Assembly: GCF_049942825.1 (NCBI RefSeq)
Contig: NZ_CP187970.1
Span: 3,844,001 to 3,908,000, forward strand
Direction of reading: 5' to 3'
Source: Paenibacillus_G sp049942825
Lineage (GTDB): Bacteria > Bacillota > Bacilli > Paenibacillales > NBRC-103111
Length of the DNA stretch: 64,000 bases
The notes beneath the pieces are model-generated. The model did no database searches. It had not been told where the DNA came from and worked only from the letters and a program-made list of their open reading frames with translations. Positions 43,081 through 51,626 of this stretch are shown here, piece after piece. A program made the position numbers and the translations under genes. Position 1 is the stretch's first letter, and every line of letters begins with the position of its first letter.

Positions 43081-43691
43081 TACTTCAATGCCGCAGCAGC
43101 GATTAGCAGGAGCAAAACGATAACTGCGGACCCAACTATTTTTATCCAGCGCGGTGTTGTATAAGGCTCGGTACTGCTTTTATTCTCCAGCTGCTTACGC
43201 CATCCATACCTGGTCATACCTTTAGGTTTGTACACTGACAAGACTGTGGCCACAAGCACGATCAACAATCCTCCACTTGGGTGTACGATATGAATCGTAT
43301 CCTTCAAAATACTGATGTCGGTGCTCGACAATGTGCTTTTTGATGCTATGGATGCCGCATGGCTCAGTTCTTGGATGTATGCGACCAACATAAATACGGC
43401 TATAACGGTAAACAAAAGCTTAAGAAAGATCCAATAATGACGGAACAACCCCCACTTCGTGCCAAGTGATAATACAACTCCGGTGAGCAGCGATGCAAAA
43501 GCCACGGGGACAACAATCAGATTAGCAACCAAGGACATGACTTGGATAGCGGATCGTATCATTTCGGCATCTTGATTGTTTAGGACATAGGCGGCTATGG
43601 GGATATAAGCGGCTGCGGAGCCGAGCCATCCCATGGTAGTAATCACGTGTATGGTGAGTACCAGCTTACGGAGGGAGGGGGAAAGAGTCAT
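43080..43691 (-). CDS. DUF2269-like integral membrane protein
   Basis: A 203-residue protein with five likely membrane helices (around residues 10-30, 52-75, 88-108, 138-155 and 183-202). The opening LVLTIHVITTMGWLGSAAAYIPIAA and the pair HPSGGLLIVLVATVLSVYKPKG (in parts) are typical of the DUF2269 group. The start at 43691 overlaps the stop of the upstream dehydrogenase-like gene (ATGA), so they were one operon. The upstream partner is now frameshifted. Function is not known. Confidence 0.7.
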   Translation of the reverse strand: MTLSPSLRKLVLTIHVITTMGWLGSAAAYIPIAAYVLNNQDAEMIRSAIQVMSLVANLIVVPVAFASLLTGVVLSLGTKWGLFRHYWIFLKLLFTVIAVFMLVAYIQELSHAASIASKSTLSSTDISILKDTIHIVHPSGGLLIVLVATVLSVYKPKGMTRYGWRKQLENKSSTEPYTTPRWIKIVGSAVIVLLLLIAAAALK

Positions 43692-44880
43692 TTGTCCCTC
43701 CCCCAAGCTGCAGCACCCAGTATGATGACATGCTGTGGAGGCAAACCCATCAATACTCTTCCGTATAGCTCTAGTCCAGTCGATGCTGTAGTCAACGCAT
43801 GATTGGAGCCGCCTCTAATGTCCCGGAATATTTGAGACAAGCGATTGGAATCGGCAATGACACTCCCTCTGCTCTCTGCCATTAGCAGACCTACGGCTTC
43901 CCAGCACAACATGGCTGCATAGGTCATATCGGTCTGCAGCTGTGCCATTTCCTTTAAACTTAATAGTTCTGCGTTTTGCACGTGGCGCTCCAGATTGTCA
44001 ATGGTTCGACTGATATGAAGATGAGCGGATTCGACCTTCATAGCCGCAAGTCCTACTTTATACTGAATATGACCCACGGCCGCTTGAGAAGTATGAACCG
44101 TCATTGCAATTCCCTTGTGAGGAGCTTTTTCAACAAAATATTCGACAGCTCCTCTGGCGAGTCCGAGAATCGCGCTTATTCCCGTAGTGATGCTGACAAT
44201 AAGCTGTGCGTAAGGTCTGTATCTGTCACGTCCCTTGGGCTGGGCAGGCAGCGCACCTCCCTGATGCATTTCTTGGGTGATGACACATTTTTCCGGTACG
44301 AACACATTCTTGATTTCCAGACTATTACGGAATGACGGCCAGCATCATCCCCATAGCCCCGCCTTCCTGCATGAACTTTCTGTCCTGCAAGTTTAACAAA
44401 GCATGGGTTGCATGCTTTGAACCTGAACCGAACCCCCAGAAGCCTTCCTCTATCCAATACCCTCCGTCCACTTTCTTCACGACCGTTTTATTGGCCAGTA
44501 GTACAGAACAAAAGCGTAACTCCTCTACCTGGTTATAGATCGAATCTAATACGCCGGAAGGATAGTGATGCATTAAAGTTATTTCCGTTGATGATTTGAA
44601 TGACCCAGCCAACAGAACCATTCCCCTTAGCCACCTCGGAGATAATCTCGACCATGGCACGGATACTCACATCATGGCCCCCGTACTCTTTCGGTGTGCC
44701 AAGCTTAAACAGCCCCGCATCCGAAATGTTATGAATCACTTCATCAGGAATACGTCGTTCTTCATCAATCATCGTGCGAACTTCTGCAGATAGGGAACTA
44801 ACGCGGAAGCATGGTTTAGCAACTGCTGTTCGAGAGCAGTGAGCTGATCCTCATCCGGATCCGTCGGCTGAAGTCAATGG
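43688..44880 (-). pseudogene. Frameshifted acyl-CoA dehydrogenase-like flavin monooxygenase
   Basis: Four pieces in alternating frames add up to one protein of the acyl-CoA dehydrogenase / HsaA-like flavin-monooxygenase family. In order they are: ALVPYLQKFAR (about 44880-44774), IDEERRIPDEVIHNISDAGLFKL...GTPKEYGG (44772 to about 44560), VDGGYWIEEGFWGFGSGSKHA (about 44540-44325), and the C-terminal helical part from LEIKNVFVPEKC to AAWGRDK (44318-43688). The first and third pieces share a frame, so two shifts compensate and a third follows near 44320. The C-terminal part alone gives a 205-residue frame. A real enzyme would need all pieces. Its stop overlaps the DUF2269 start. Confidence 0.7.
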
Positions 44881-45100
44881 CTAGAAGACCGATGTCCGGA
44901 TGAACCCGCAAAACACGAAAGATGGGGTCGCTTGCTGCCAGTTGGGCGGTAATGGTTAGTTCCGTCTCGGCGTTCACGTGAATGAACCCCGGTTCGCCGA
45001 TCAGAAACGAGCACCATACCTTCCCGTCACTTTTGATGGTTAATTCTTTTCTTGTTATGGAGGCAGGAGGTCTGCCGATTGGAATGTCATTTTCGAACAT
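44816..45100 (-). CDS. Hypothetical protein, possibly broken at its 3' end
   Basis: A 94-residue frame beginning MFENDIPIGRPPASITRKEL with AAGGA four bases before the ATG. The sequence to about residue 80 (KVWCSFLIGEPGFIHV, FRVLRVHPDIGLLAIDFSRR) reads like a small beta-rich protein. The last 14 residues run over the frame of the dehydrogenase remnant and look like frameshift noise. The ribosome site belongs to the inserted repeat at 45101-45166, so the original 5' end may be lost. I do not recognise a family. Confidence 0.4.
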   Translation of the reverse strand: MFENDIPIGRPPASITRKELTIKSDGKVWCSFLIGEPGFIHVNAETELTITAQLAASDPIFRVLRVHPDIGLLAIDFSRRIRMRISSLLSNSSC

Positions 45101-45166
45101 GTATCCTTAAAATGAAAAAACCGCAACTAAGCGGCCCTTAATCAATATATGTTCTTGTCCTCCGGC
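45101..45166 (-). repeat. Dispersed repeat with built-in terminator
   Basis: The same arrangement as at 42343-42410: GTATCCTTAAAA, a CCGC/GCGG hairpin (45121-45134, minus-strand T-tract 45120-45115), then the 35-bp unit (core 45146-45163). It abuts the start codon at 45100. Confidence 0.75.
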
Positions 45167-45199
45167 ACCTCCTCTAAGCTATCGCGTGTTATACAAAAA

Positions 45200-45219
45200 G
45201 CCGCCGGCAAGCCGGCAGC
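45200..45219 (-). terminator. Terminator of the sugar-utilisation operon
   Basis: GCCGCCGGC and GCCGGCAGC flank a 2-base loop (one wobble pair) and are followed on the minus strand by TTTTTG. It starts 8 bp after the GH95 stop. Confidence 0.75.
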
Positions 45220-45227
45220 CTCGTACG

Positions 45228-47624
45228 TCAAGCTTTATTCATGGAACGTGTAATGCGGTAAACCGAACCGGCCTTCGTCGGGAACCGGTATACATCACCG
45301 GCGGCCTCCGAAGCTTCCCGTTCCTCGCGGTCTTCGGTTACCTGCATGCTCTCCGAAGAGCGGATGGCCAAAGGCTCCCCGCGAAGCGAGACGATCTCCG
45401 CTTCCGCGAGACGTCCGCCTTCCCAGCTCAGGCTCACTTCAAAGCCGCCGCGTGCACGCAGCCCTGTAACACGGCCCTGCGGCCAGGCGTCCGGAAGCGC
45501 AGGCAGCAGCTCGATGCAGTCCTGATGCGACTGGACCAGCATCTCTGCGATCCCTGCCGTCGCCGCGAAATTGCCGTCGATCTGGAACGGCGGGTGCGCG
45601 TCAAACAGGTTGGGATATACGCCGCCCCGATGGTAATTCTCCGGCTCGTCTTCGCGCACCGGCTTGAGCAGATTGGAGAGAAGGCGAAGCGACCGGTTGC
45701 CGTCGCGGAAACGGGCCCACAGGCCGACTTTCCATCCCAGGCTCCAGCCTGTTCCCTCATCTCCTCGCCGTTCCAGCGACTTGCGTGCGGCGGCGAACAG
45801 CTCGGGCGTCTCCCGCTCGGTCAGTTGGCGGCCGGGGAAGACACCGAACAGGTGAGAGACGTGACGGTGGTGAACGTCTTCGTCCTCGAAATCCCTGGAC
45901 CACTCCTGCAGCTGGCCGTATTTCCCGATCTGCAGCGGGAGCAGCCGCTCCCGTGCAGATCGAAGCGCCTCGCGGAAAGCCTCGTCGGTCCCAAGCGCTT
46001 CGGAGGCCTCGATCAGGTTCGTGAACAGATCCCAGATCAGCGACAGGTCCATCGTTGCCGCCCGGCTGACGGCCGCAAGACCTCCGTCAGGGGTACGGAA
46101 CTTGTGCTCAGGCGATGTGGACGGCGACGTCACCAGCCGGCCTTCCCCATCCTCATGGAGCCAGTCCAGACAGAACAGGGCTGCTTCCTTCATGACCGGA
46201 TAAGCCTTCTCGTGCAGATAGTCCGTGCTGCGGCTGAAGGTGTAATGCTCCCACAGATGCTGGCACAGCCACACGCCGCCCATCGGCCAGCTCGCCCACA
46301 CCGGGTCGCCGTGCCCGAAATCCCCTACCGGATTGGACATGGCCCAGATATCGGAATTATGATGAGCCGTCCAGCCCCGCGTACCGTAGTTGGTTTCCGC
46401 CGTCCGGGCTCCGTTCTTGGCCAGATTGCCGATGAAGGTCAGCAGCGGCTCATGCAGCTCGCCTAGATTTGCCGTCTCTGCAGGCCAATAGTTCATCTGG
46501 GCGTTAATATTGATTGTCCAGTTGCTGCTCCACGGCGGACGGGTCTCCTTGTTCCAGATACCCTGCAGATTCGCCGGCTGCGTTCCCGGACGGGAGCTTG
46601 CGATCAACAAATAGCGGCCGTACTGGAACAGGAGCTCCACCAGACCGTTATCCTGTCCGTCGAATGCAGCGATCCGCCTGTCGGTGGATAGATGCTCGCG
46701 CTCTGCACCGCCGCCGAGTGAGAGCTGTACACGCCCGAACAGCTGCCCGTGATCGGCGATATGGTCTTCGCGCTGTTCTTCGTAGGATCTGGCGACCGCA
46801 CGCTCGATCACCTGCTTGACGACCGGTCCCGGGTCGATGCCCTGGCTTCCCGGCAGCTGGTCGAAGCCGTTGAAGCTGGTGGCGGCGCCGAAGATCAGGG
46901 TCGCGGCGGCTGCCCCGATAATATGTATCCCGTCCGAATCGACCGTCATGGTGCCGCCCTCGGAGGTTGCGGCAAGGCGTCCTTCGAAACGCATCGCCTC
47001 GGTGGTCTCGGCATCCCCGTATACGATCGGCTGACCGCTGGCGTAATAATTCGGCCATACCTGCTCCGGTGCGATGCCGCGCAGAACGTATGCGCCCTCT
47101 TCCGCCGAAGCGGCATGACGGAGCGGGCTGTCCAGCCTCGCATGGAAGTTAAGCTTGCCCTCGCCGCTTGCCGTCAGGCGTACCGCAATGACCTGATCGG
47201 GATGCGAAGCGAACACTTCCCTGGTGAATCGAGTGCCCCCGATCGTATAGGAGACCCGCACCATGCCCGACTCCAGGTCCAGCTCCCTGCGATACTGGCT
47301 GCGATCGGCAAGATCGCCGTGCTCGAAATGAATTTGCAGATTGCCAAGCGGCATGTAGGACTGGCTGTAGGCACCCATCATGTTCTTGGCCGCACGGTCG
47401 GCTTCCTGGTACCGTTCTTCGTCAATCAGCCTGCGAATCTGCGGAAGCCATTCCTTCGCTCCCGGATTGTTCGAGTCCCGCGGAAATCCCGACCACAGCG
47501 TGTCTTCGTTCAGCTGGAGCCGTTCGTCCTCCACCCCGCCGAAGATCATAGCACCGAGCCTTCCGTTACCGATCGGAAGCGCCTCCGTCCATACGTGGGC
47601 CGGCCTGTCGTAATGAAGTTTCAT
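45228..47624 (-). CDS. Glycoside hydrolase family 95 (alpha-L-fucosidase-like)
   Basis: 798 residues, the usual length for GH95, an inverting family acting mainly on alpha-1,2-linked L-fucose (some members on L-galactose). The N-terminal beta-sandwich begins MKLHYDRPAHVWTEALPIGNGRLGAM, a strong family signature. The (alpha/alpha)6 barrel carries NINAQMNYWPAE (Asn pair that activates water), SPSTSPEH (catalytic Glu region) and QIDGNFAATAGIAEM (Asp). No signal peptide is seen, so it acts inside the cell on imported saccharides. The start is the ATG at 47624 with AAGGAGG ahead, not the longer frame to 47714. It is the last gene of the ABC-transporter operon and closes at a terminator. Confidence 0.88.
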   Translation of the reverse strand: MKLHYDRPAHVWTEALPIGNGRLGAMIFGGVEDERLQLNEDTLWSGFPRDSNNPGAKEWLPQIRRLIDEERYQEADRAAKNMMGAYSQSYMPLGNLQIHFEHGDLADRSQYRRELDLESGMVRVSYTIGGTRFTREVFASHPDQVIAVRLTASGEGKLNFHARLDSPLRHAASAEEGAYVLRGIAPEQVWPNYYASGQPIVYGDAETTEAMRFEGRLAATSEGGTMTVDSDGIHIIGAAAATLIFGAATSFNGFDQLPGSQGIDPGPVVKQVIERAVARSYEEQREDHIADHGQLFGRVQLSLGGGAEREHLSTDRRIAAFDGQDNGLVELLFQYGRYLLIASSRPGTQPANLQGIWNKETRPPWSSNWTININAQMNYWPAETANLGELHEPLLTFIGNLAKNGARTAETNYGTRGWTAHHNSDIWAMSNPVGDFGHGDPVWASWPMGGVWLCQHLWEHYTFSRSTDYLHEKAYPVMKEAALFCLDWLHEDGEGRLVTSPSTSPEHKFRTPDGGLAAVSRAATMDLSLIWDLFTNLIEASEALGTDEAFREALRSARERLLPLQIGKYGQLQEWSRDFEDEDVHHRHVSHLFGVFPGRQLTERETPELFAAARKSLERRGDEGTGWSLGWKVGLWARFRDGNRSLRLLSNLLKPVREDEPENYHRGGVYPNLFDAHPPFQIDGNFAATAGIAEMLVQSHQDCIELLPALPDAWPQGRVTGLRARGGFEVSLSWEGGRLAEAEIVSLRGEPLAIRSSESMQVTEDREEREASEAAGDVYRFPTKAGSVYRITRSMNKA

Positions 47625-47722
47625 GATTTGCCTCCTTGTACGGTATTCCTGCATGTCGTCAAGAGATGCAGGCGTCTCCTCTTCCGAATGGAGATGCCTG
47701 CTGGAAACATGCACGGCCGTGG

Positions 47723-49378
47723 TTACTTGTTGATCGTCGAGGAATCGTAGGAAGCCTGCATAATTTCAAGATAACGCTTCATATTCAGATCCTCAAGACC
47801 TTTCACATAAGCATCCCAATCCTTGTCCAGACTCTTGGTGCCCGTTACGAACTGCAGTGCGTTCTGGTCGATATAGTCCTTGATGTTGGTCTGCATCATG
47901 CTTGCTTCGTCCGTATGGGCAGGGTCCACCCACAGCGCCCAGTGCGGGAAGATCTCTTCCGGCTCCTTGTTCTCCATAAGAAGCGTCGCTTCATACAACC
48001 GGCGCTCGTATCCGTCAGCCGCATAAATGTCCTTGCCTTGTATTTCGGCATCACGGTACGCCCGGTGATGATTGTACTGACTGAGTGCTCCCCAGTTGTC
48101 GTTGCGCGGCTTTTCACCAGATGCCAGCGGGATCGATTTATAGAGCGGCTGAACCTTATCGTTCAGGGCCACGTCTCCCTCCTGCGGTCCGCGCCAGCTC
48201 TTGCCTTCTTCACCAAGATAAGCTCTCATAGTGCCCTCTTGCGTGTAGATGTAATCCAGCATCTTGATAGCCGTGATCTGCGCTTCCTTGCTTGCCTTGT
48301 TCGTGATAACAAAGGATGCGCCCGGATCGATCGGATAGTTAAACGTTGCATAACTTGCATGCGGTCCCTGCAGTGGCGGCACCGGGTCGTAATCCTTCCC
48401 GTATGGAGCGTCCGTCGCCGTATTGACGAAGAGGGCGGGATGCATGCCGGCACCGGCGCCAAGAAGCTGTGCATCGGCGTTGTCGCCGATCTTCTTGAAC
48501 GCTTCCGCATTCTGCGTGAACGCGCCCGGATCGATGAGCCCAGCATCATAGAGCGACTTTACGTAAGCAAGTCCTTCCTTCCACTCTGGCTTGTTGGCCG
48601 CCGTATCGACCTTGCCGTTCTTCATGATGAGATAGGTTCTGTCGTCGTCGTAAATAAATCCGTTCATCAGGTATGGAATGATGTGCACGCCGTAAGGCTC
48701 AATGGATCCGCTCAGCGGCACTTCGTCGGCTTTGCCGTTGCCGTTCGGGTCCTTCGTCTTAAATGCTTCGAGTACGGCCTTAAACTCTTTCAGCGTTTTC
48801 GGCTTGGAGAGACCAAGCTGCTTCAGCCATTTCGTGTTCAGCCACATCTTGTTCGGGTACGAGCAGTGGAAACATTCGTTTAGTCCCGTCAGGCCGTAGA
48901 TGTTGCCATCGGGAGCGGTGTTCATTGCTTTGTAATATTCGTTGCTTTCCAGCATTCGCTTGATGTTCGGCGCATACTGATCGATCAAGTTGTTAAGCGG
49001 AACGATAAGGCCTTGTTGTCCAAACTTCAGTAAATCGGTCTGCGAGAAGCGGTCTACCCAAGGAATCAGCAGGTAGAGGTCAGGATAGTCTCCCGACGCA
49101 AGTGAGATTTGTCTCTTTTCGGCTGCACCGTCGAACGGAACCGTCGTCCAGTTGAACTGGATATTGAACTTGTCTTCCATCAGCTTCGTGAACTTGTTCG
49201 TTTTCAGATCGACGTCGTTTGCTTGCTGTGCAAATACGTTGATCGTAACTTTCTCCCCGGAAGAAGCCGTGTCCGTCTCTCCGCCGGCGCTGCCGCCGCC
49301 ATTATTCGATGAGCATCCGGCAAGAACCATGCTGAGAATCAGAATCGCCGCAGCGATAACCGTCCATGTTTTTCTCAA
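47723..49378 (-). CDS. Sugar ABC transporter, substrate-binding lipoprotein (LipO/YtcQ-like)
   Basis: 551 residues. The N-terminus is a lipoprotein signal (hydrophobic core, lipobox LAGC at about residues 19-22), followed by a Ser/Gly-rich linker. The fold is a type-1 extracellular solute-binding protein: LASGDYPDLYLL, KWLKQLGLSKPKTLKEFKAVLEAFK (in parts), and an aromatic C-terminal lobe. It is anchored on the outer face of the membrane and passes an oligosaccharide to the two permeases encoded just upstream. The ATPase is not encoded here; such systems use a shared MsmX-type ATPase. The GH95 gene 100 bp downstream suggests a fucosylated ligand. Confidence 0.88.
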   Translation of the reverse strand: MRKTWTVIAAAILILSMVLAGCSSNNGGGSAGGETDTASSGEKVTINVFAQQANDVDLKTNKFTKLMEDKFNIQFNWTTVPFDGAAEKRQISLASGDYPDLYLLIPWVDRFSQTDLLKFGQQGLIVPLNNLIDQYAPNIKRMLESNEYYKAMNTAPDGNIYGLTGLNECFHCSYPNKMWLNTKWLKQLGLSKPKTLKEFKAVLEAFKTKDPNGNGKADEVPLSGSIEPYGVHIIPYLMNGFIYDDDRTYLIMKNGKVDTAANKPEWKEGLAYVKSLYDAGLIDPGAFTQNAEAFKKIGDNADAQLLGAGAGMHPALFVNTATDAPYGKDYDPVPPLQGPHASYATFNYPIDPGASFVITNKASKEAQITAIKMLDYIYTQEGTMRAYLGEEGKSWRGPQEGDVALNDKVQPLYKSIPLASGEKPRNDNWGALSQYNHHRAYRDAEIQGKDIYAADGYERRLYEATLLMENKEPEEIFPHWALWVDPAHTDEASMMQTNIKDYIDQNALQFVTGTKSLDKDWDAYVKGLEDLNMKRYLEIMQASYDSSTINK

Positions 49379-49484
49379 AATAACCTCTCCCCTATTGTTA
49401 TTTTAATCGAACAGCGACACAGACACGACGGCTACATACAAATCCCCCCTTAGCATGGTGAACTCGGGCTTGGCCGCCGTCCGG

Positions 49485-50414
49485 TCAGCCTTTGACCGAA
49501 CCGATCAGCATGCCCTGCACGAAATACCGCTGTACGAACGGATAGATGACGAGCACCGGCAAGCTTGCCACTACGATAAGCGAATATTTCATCAGCTCCG
49601 CCAGCTGCTGACGCTTCACCATCTCGGCGGCGTCGATGCTGCCCGTTCCGTTATTCAGAATCAGAATGCTGCGCAGAATCAGCTGGAGCGGATAGATCGA
49701 CTGCGATTTCAGATAGATCAGCGCGTCGAAGTAAGCGTTCCATTGACCTACCGCATACATCAGCGCGAGTACGGCGATAATCGGTTTCGCAAGCGGAACG
49801 ATGACGCTGAATAGGAATCTCATATCGCTGCACCCGTCGATTTCGGCAGCCTCGGATAACTCGTCGGGAATCGTCGTCTGGAAGAACGTCCGGGCGATGA
49901 TGACCTGCCATACCCAGATTGCGTTCGGGATCAGAAGCGCCCACCGGGTATCGATCATGCCCAACGACTTGACGACCAGATAGGTCGGGATCAACCCGCC
50001 GGAGAACAGCATGGTGAACGTGACGAAGATCATCAGCGGACTCCGGCCGAAGAACGATTTTTTGGACAGCGGGTAAGCGATCATGATCGTAAGAGAGACA
50101 CTGATGAGCGTGCCGAATACGGTGTAGAACAGCGAGTTGGCATAGCCGGAGATGATCTGGTCGTTCCGGAACACCGCCTTATAGCCATCCAGGGTCAGAT
50201 CAACCGGCCACAGCCACACTTTGCCCGATGATACTGCAGCCGGACTGCTGATGGATGAGCTGAGAATGTACACTAGCGGATACAGTACGGCGATCAACAC
50301 TACGGTCAGGAAAATGTAGGTGCAGGCAATGAAAATCCGGTCTCCCAACGATTCTCTAATGGCTCTCCTAACGGAGCCTGCAGCATGACCCGACTGTGTT
50401 TTGGCGATTAGCAT
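49485..50414 (-). CDS. Sugar ABC transporter permease (YtcP-like)
   Basis: 309 residues with six membrane helices. The cytoplasmic EAA loop, DELSEAAEIDGCSDMRFLF..VPLAKP (about residues 195-220), couples to the ATPase, and the protein ends YFVQGMLIGSVKG, typical of the YtcP/AraQ branch. It follows the partner permease by 25 bp and precedes the binding lipoprotein, giving the standard LplB-YtcP-LipO order. Confidence 0.88.
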   Translation of the reverse strand: MLIAKTQSGHAAGSVRRAIRESLGDRIFIACTYIFLTVVLIAVLYPLVYILSSSISSPAAVSSGKVWLWPVDLTLDGYKAVFRNDQIISGYANSLFYTVFGTLISVSLTIMIAYPLSKKSFFGRSPLMIFVTFTMLFSGGLIPTYLVVKSLGMIDTRWALLIPNAIWVWQVIIARTFFQTTIPDELSEAAEIDGCSDMRFLFSVIVPLAKPIIAVLALMYAVGQWNAYFDALIYLKSQSIYPLQLILRSILILNNGTGSIDAAEMVKRQQLAELMKYSLIVVASLPVLVIYPFVQRYFVQGMLIGSVKG

Positions 50415-50439
50415 GATCTTCCCTCCCTTGTGTATGCCC

Positions 50440-51405
50440 CTACCATAGGCTTGTGTTGGATACGCGTCTTGCGATCGTATTCACGACGAGCAGCAGCACC
50501 AGGTTGATGACGGAGTTGAACAGGCCGACCGCCGTCGCGAAGCTGTAGTTGGCGTTCAGCAGCCCGATCTTGTACACGTACGTCGAAATGATTTCGGACG
50601 TCGAGAGGTTCAGCGGATTCTGCAGCAGGTACATTTTCTCGAAGCCCACGGCCATGATGCTGCCGACACTCAGAATAAGGATAATGACCGCCGCCGGCAT
50701 GATGCCGGGTATATCAACGTTGAGGATCTTCTGGAAGCGGGACGCCCCGTCCACCTTCGCCGCTTCATACAGGGACGGATCGACGCCCGACAAGGCGGCC
50801 AGGTAAATGACGGCGGAATAGCCCATCGTCTGCCACACGTCCGAGAAAACGTAGACGGATCGGAATAGCGAAGGATCGCCCAGATAGTTGACGGATTCGA
50901 AGCCGAGCGCATTGGCGATCGTATTGACGATGCCAAGGCGCGGAGACAGGAACAGCATCACGATTGAAACCATAACGACCGTTGAAATGAAGTAAGGCGC
51001 GTAGGTCACCATCTGTACCGTCTTCTTGAAGCGCACATTCTTCACTTCGTTGAGTGCAAGCGCCAGTATGATCGGAATCGGAAAGCTTACGGCCAGCTGA
51101 TAAAACGAAATGTACAACGTATTCACAATCAGGGTCTTAAACGCGGGATTCTGAAAGAACAGGTCGAAGTATTTCATTCCAACCCATGGGCTGCCCCAGA
51201 TGCCTTTAATGACGTTGTAGTTCTTGAAGGCCAGCACGGCGTTAGCCATCGGCAGATACTTGAAGATCATAAAGTAAGCTACCGGCGGGGTCACCAGCAG
51301 GTAGAGCTGCCAGTGGCGCTTCAGGCTCTTTAACGCTGCCGTACGTAATGAAGTTCTTCTTCCTGTGGATTTGGCCTTCTTGACGTTCGTAATCGCTGTA
51401 CTCAG
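50440..51405 (-). CDS. Sugar ABC transporter permease (LplB-like), non-ATG start
   Basis: Membrane protein with six helices and the EAA loop YEAAKVDGASRFQKILNVDIP. The shortest start, a GTG at 51294, would remove the first cytoplasmic segment and part of helix 1. The frame stays open upstream and adds NLSTAITNVKKAKSTGRR and SLKRHWQLYLLVTPPVAYFMI (in pieces), giving 321 residues, the normal LplB length. No ATG, GTG or TTG exists there. The likely start is the CTG at 51405 behind a run of seven G that can act as ribosome site. A base-call error in the G run is the alternative. Confidence 0.75.
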   Translation of the reverse strand: MSTAITNVKKAKSTGRRTSLRTAALKSLKRHWQLYLLVTPPVAYFMIFKYLPMANAVLAFKNYNVIKGIWGSPWVGMKYFDLFFQNPAFKTLIVNTLYISFYQLAVSFPIPIILALALNEVKNVRFKKTVQMVTYAPYFISTVVMVSIVMLFLSPRLGIVNTIANALGFESVNYLGDPSLFRSVYVFSDVWQTMGYSAVIYLAALSGVDPSLYEAAKVDGASRFQKILNVDIPGIMPAAVIILILSVGSIMAVGFEKMYLLQNPLNLSTSEIISTYVYKIGLLNANYSFATAVGLFNSVINLVLLLVVNTIARRVSNTSLW

Positions 51406-51477
51406 ATTAACCCCCCCAGATTGAGAGCAGGACCCTGTGCAACGATCCGCTCGAAATGATAACGGTTTCTTGGCCTA

Positions 51478-51507
51478 ATCCTATGTCACCGTCACGAAAC
51501 CTGTAAA
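51478..51507 (-). promoter_or_regulatory. Candidate promoter of the ABC transporter/GH95 operon
   Basis: Minus-strand TTTACA (51507-51502) and TAGGAT (51483-51478) are 18 bp apart, 70 bp ahead of the permease start. Activation by the AraC-type regulator encoded upstream would be expected. Confidence 0.35.
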
Positions 51508-51592
51508 GCGTACACTTCTTCCCCATCCGTACAAAACCGGAAATGTACCCTTAAAAACGTTGATAGGACAGCTTTTTCGGCGTACGAAACGA

Positions 51593-51612
51593 ACCCATCC
51601 GGCCGGATGGGT
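51593..51612 (-). terminator. Terminator of the AraC regulator gene
   Basis: ACCCATCCGGCCGGATGGGT is a perfect 20-bp palindrome 15 bp after the regulator stop. It separates the regulator from the transporter genes; a T-tract (GTTTTTC) is clearer on the plus strand. Confidence 0.6.
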
Positions 51613-51626
51613 TTTTCGCTGCGTAC

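Noticed and set aside
46749..47750. Plus-strand frame of 333 aa opposite GH95, and 45186-46466 (426 aa)
   Set aside because: Both mirror the GH95 coding sequence; codon bias of a GC-rich gene keeps the opposite frame open.
47636..48883. Plus-strand frame of 415 aa opposite the solute-binding protein
   Set aside because: Shadow frame; the minus-strand lipoprotein has a signal peptide, lipobox and family motifs.
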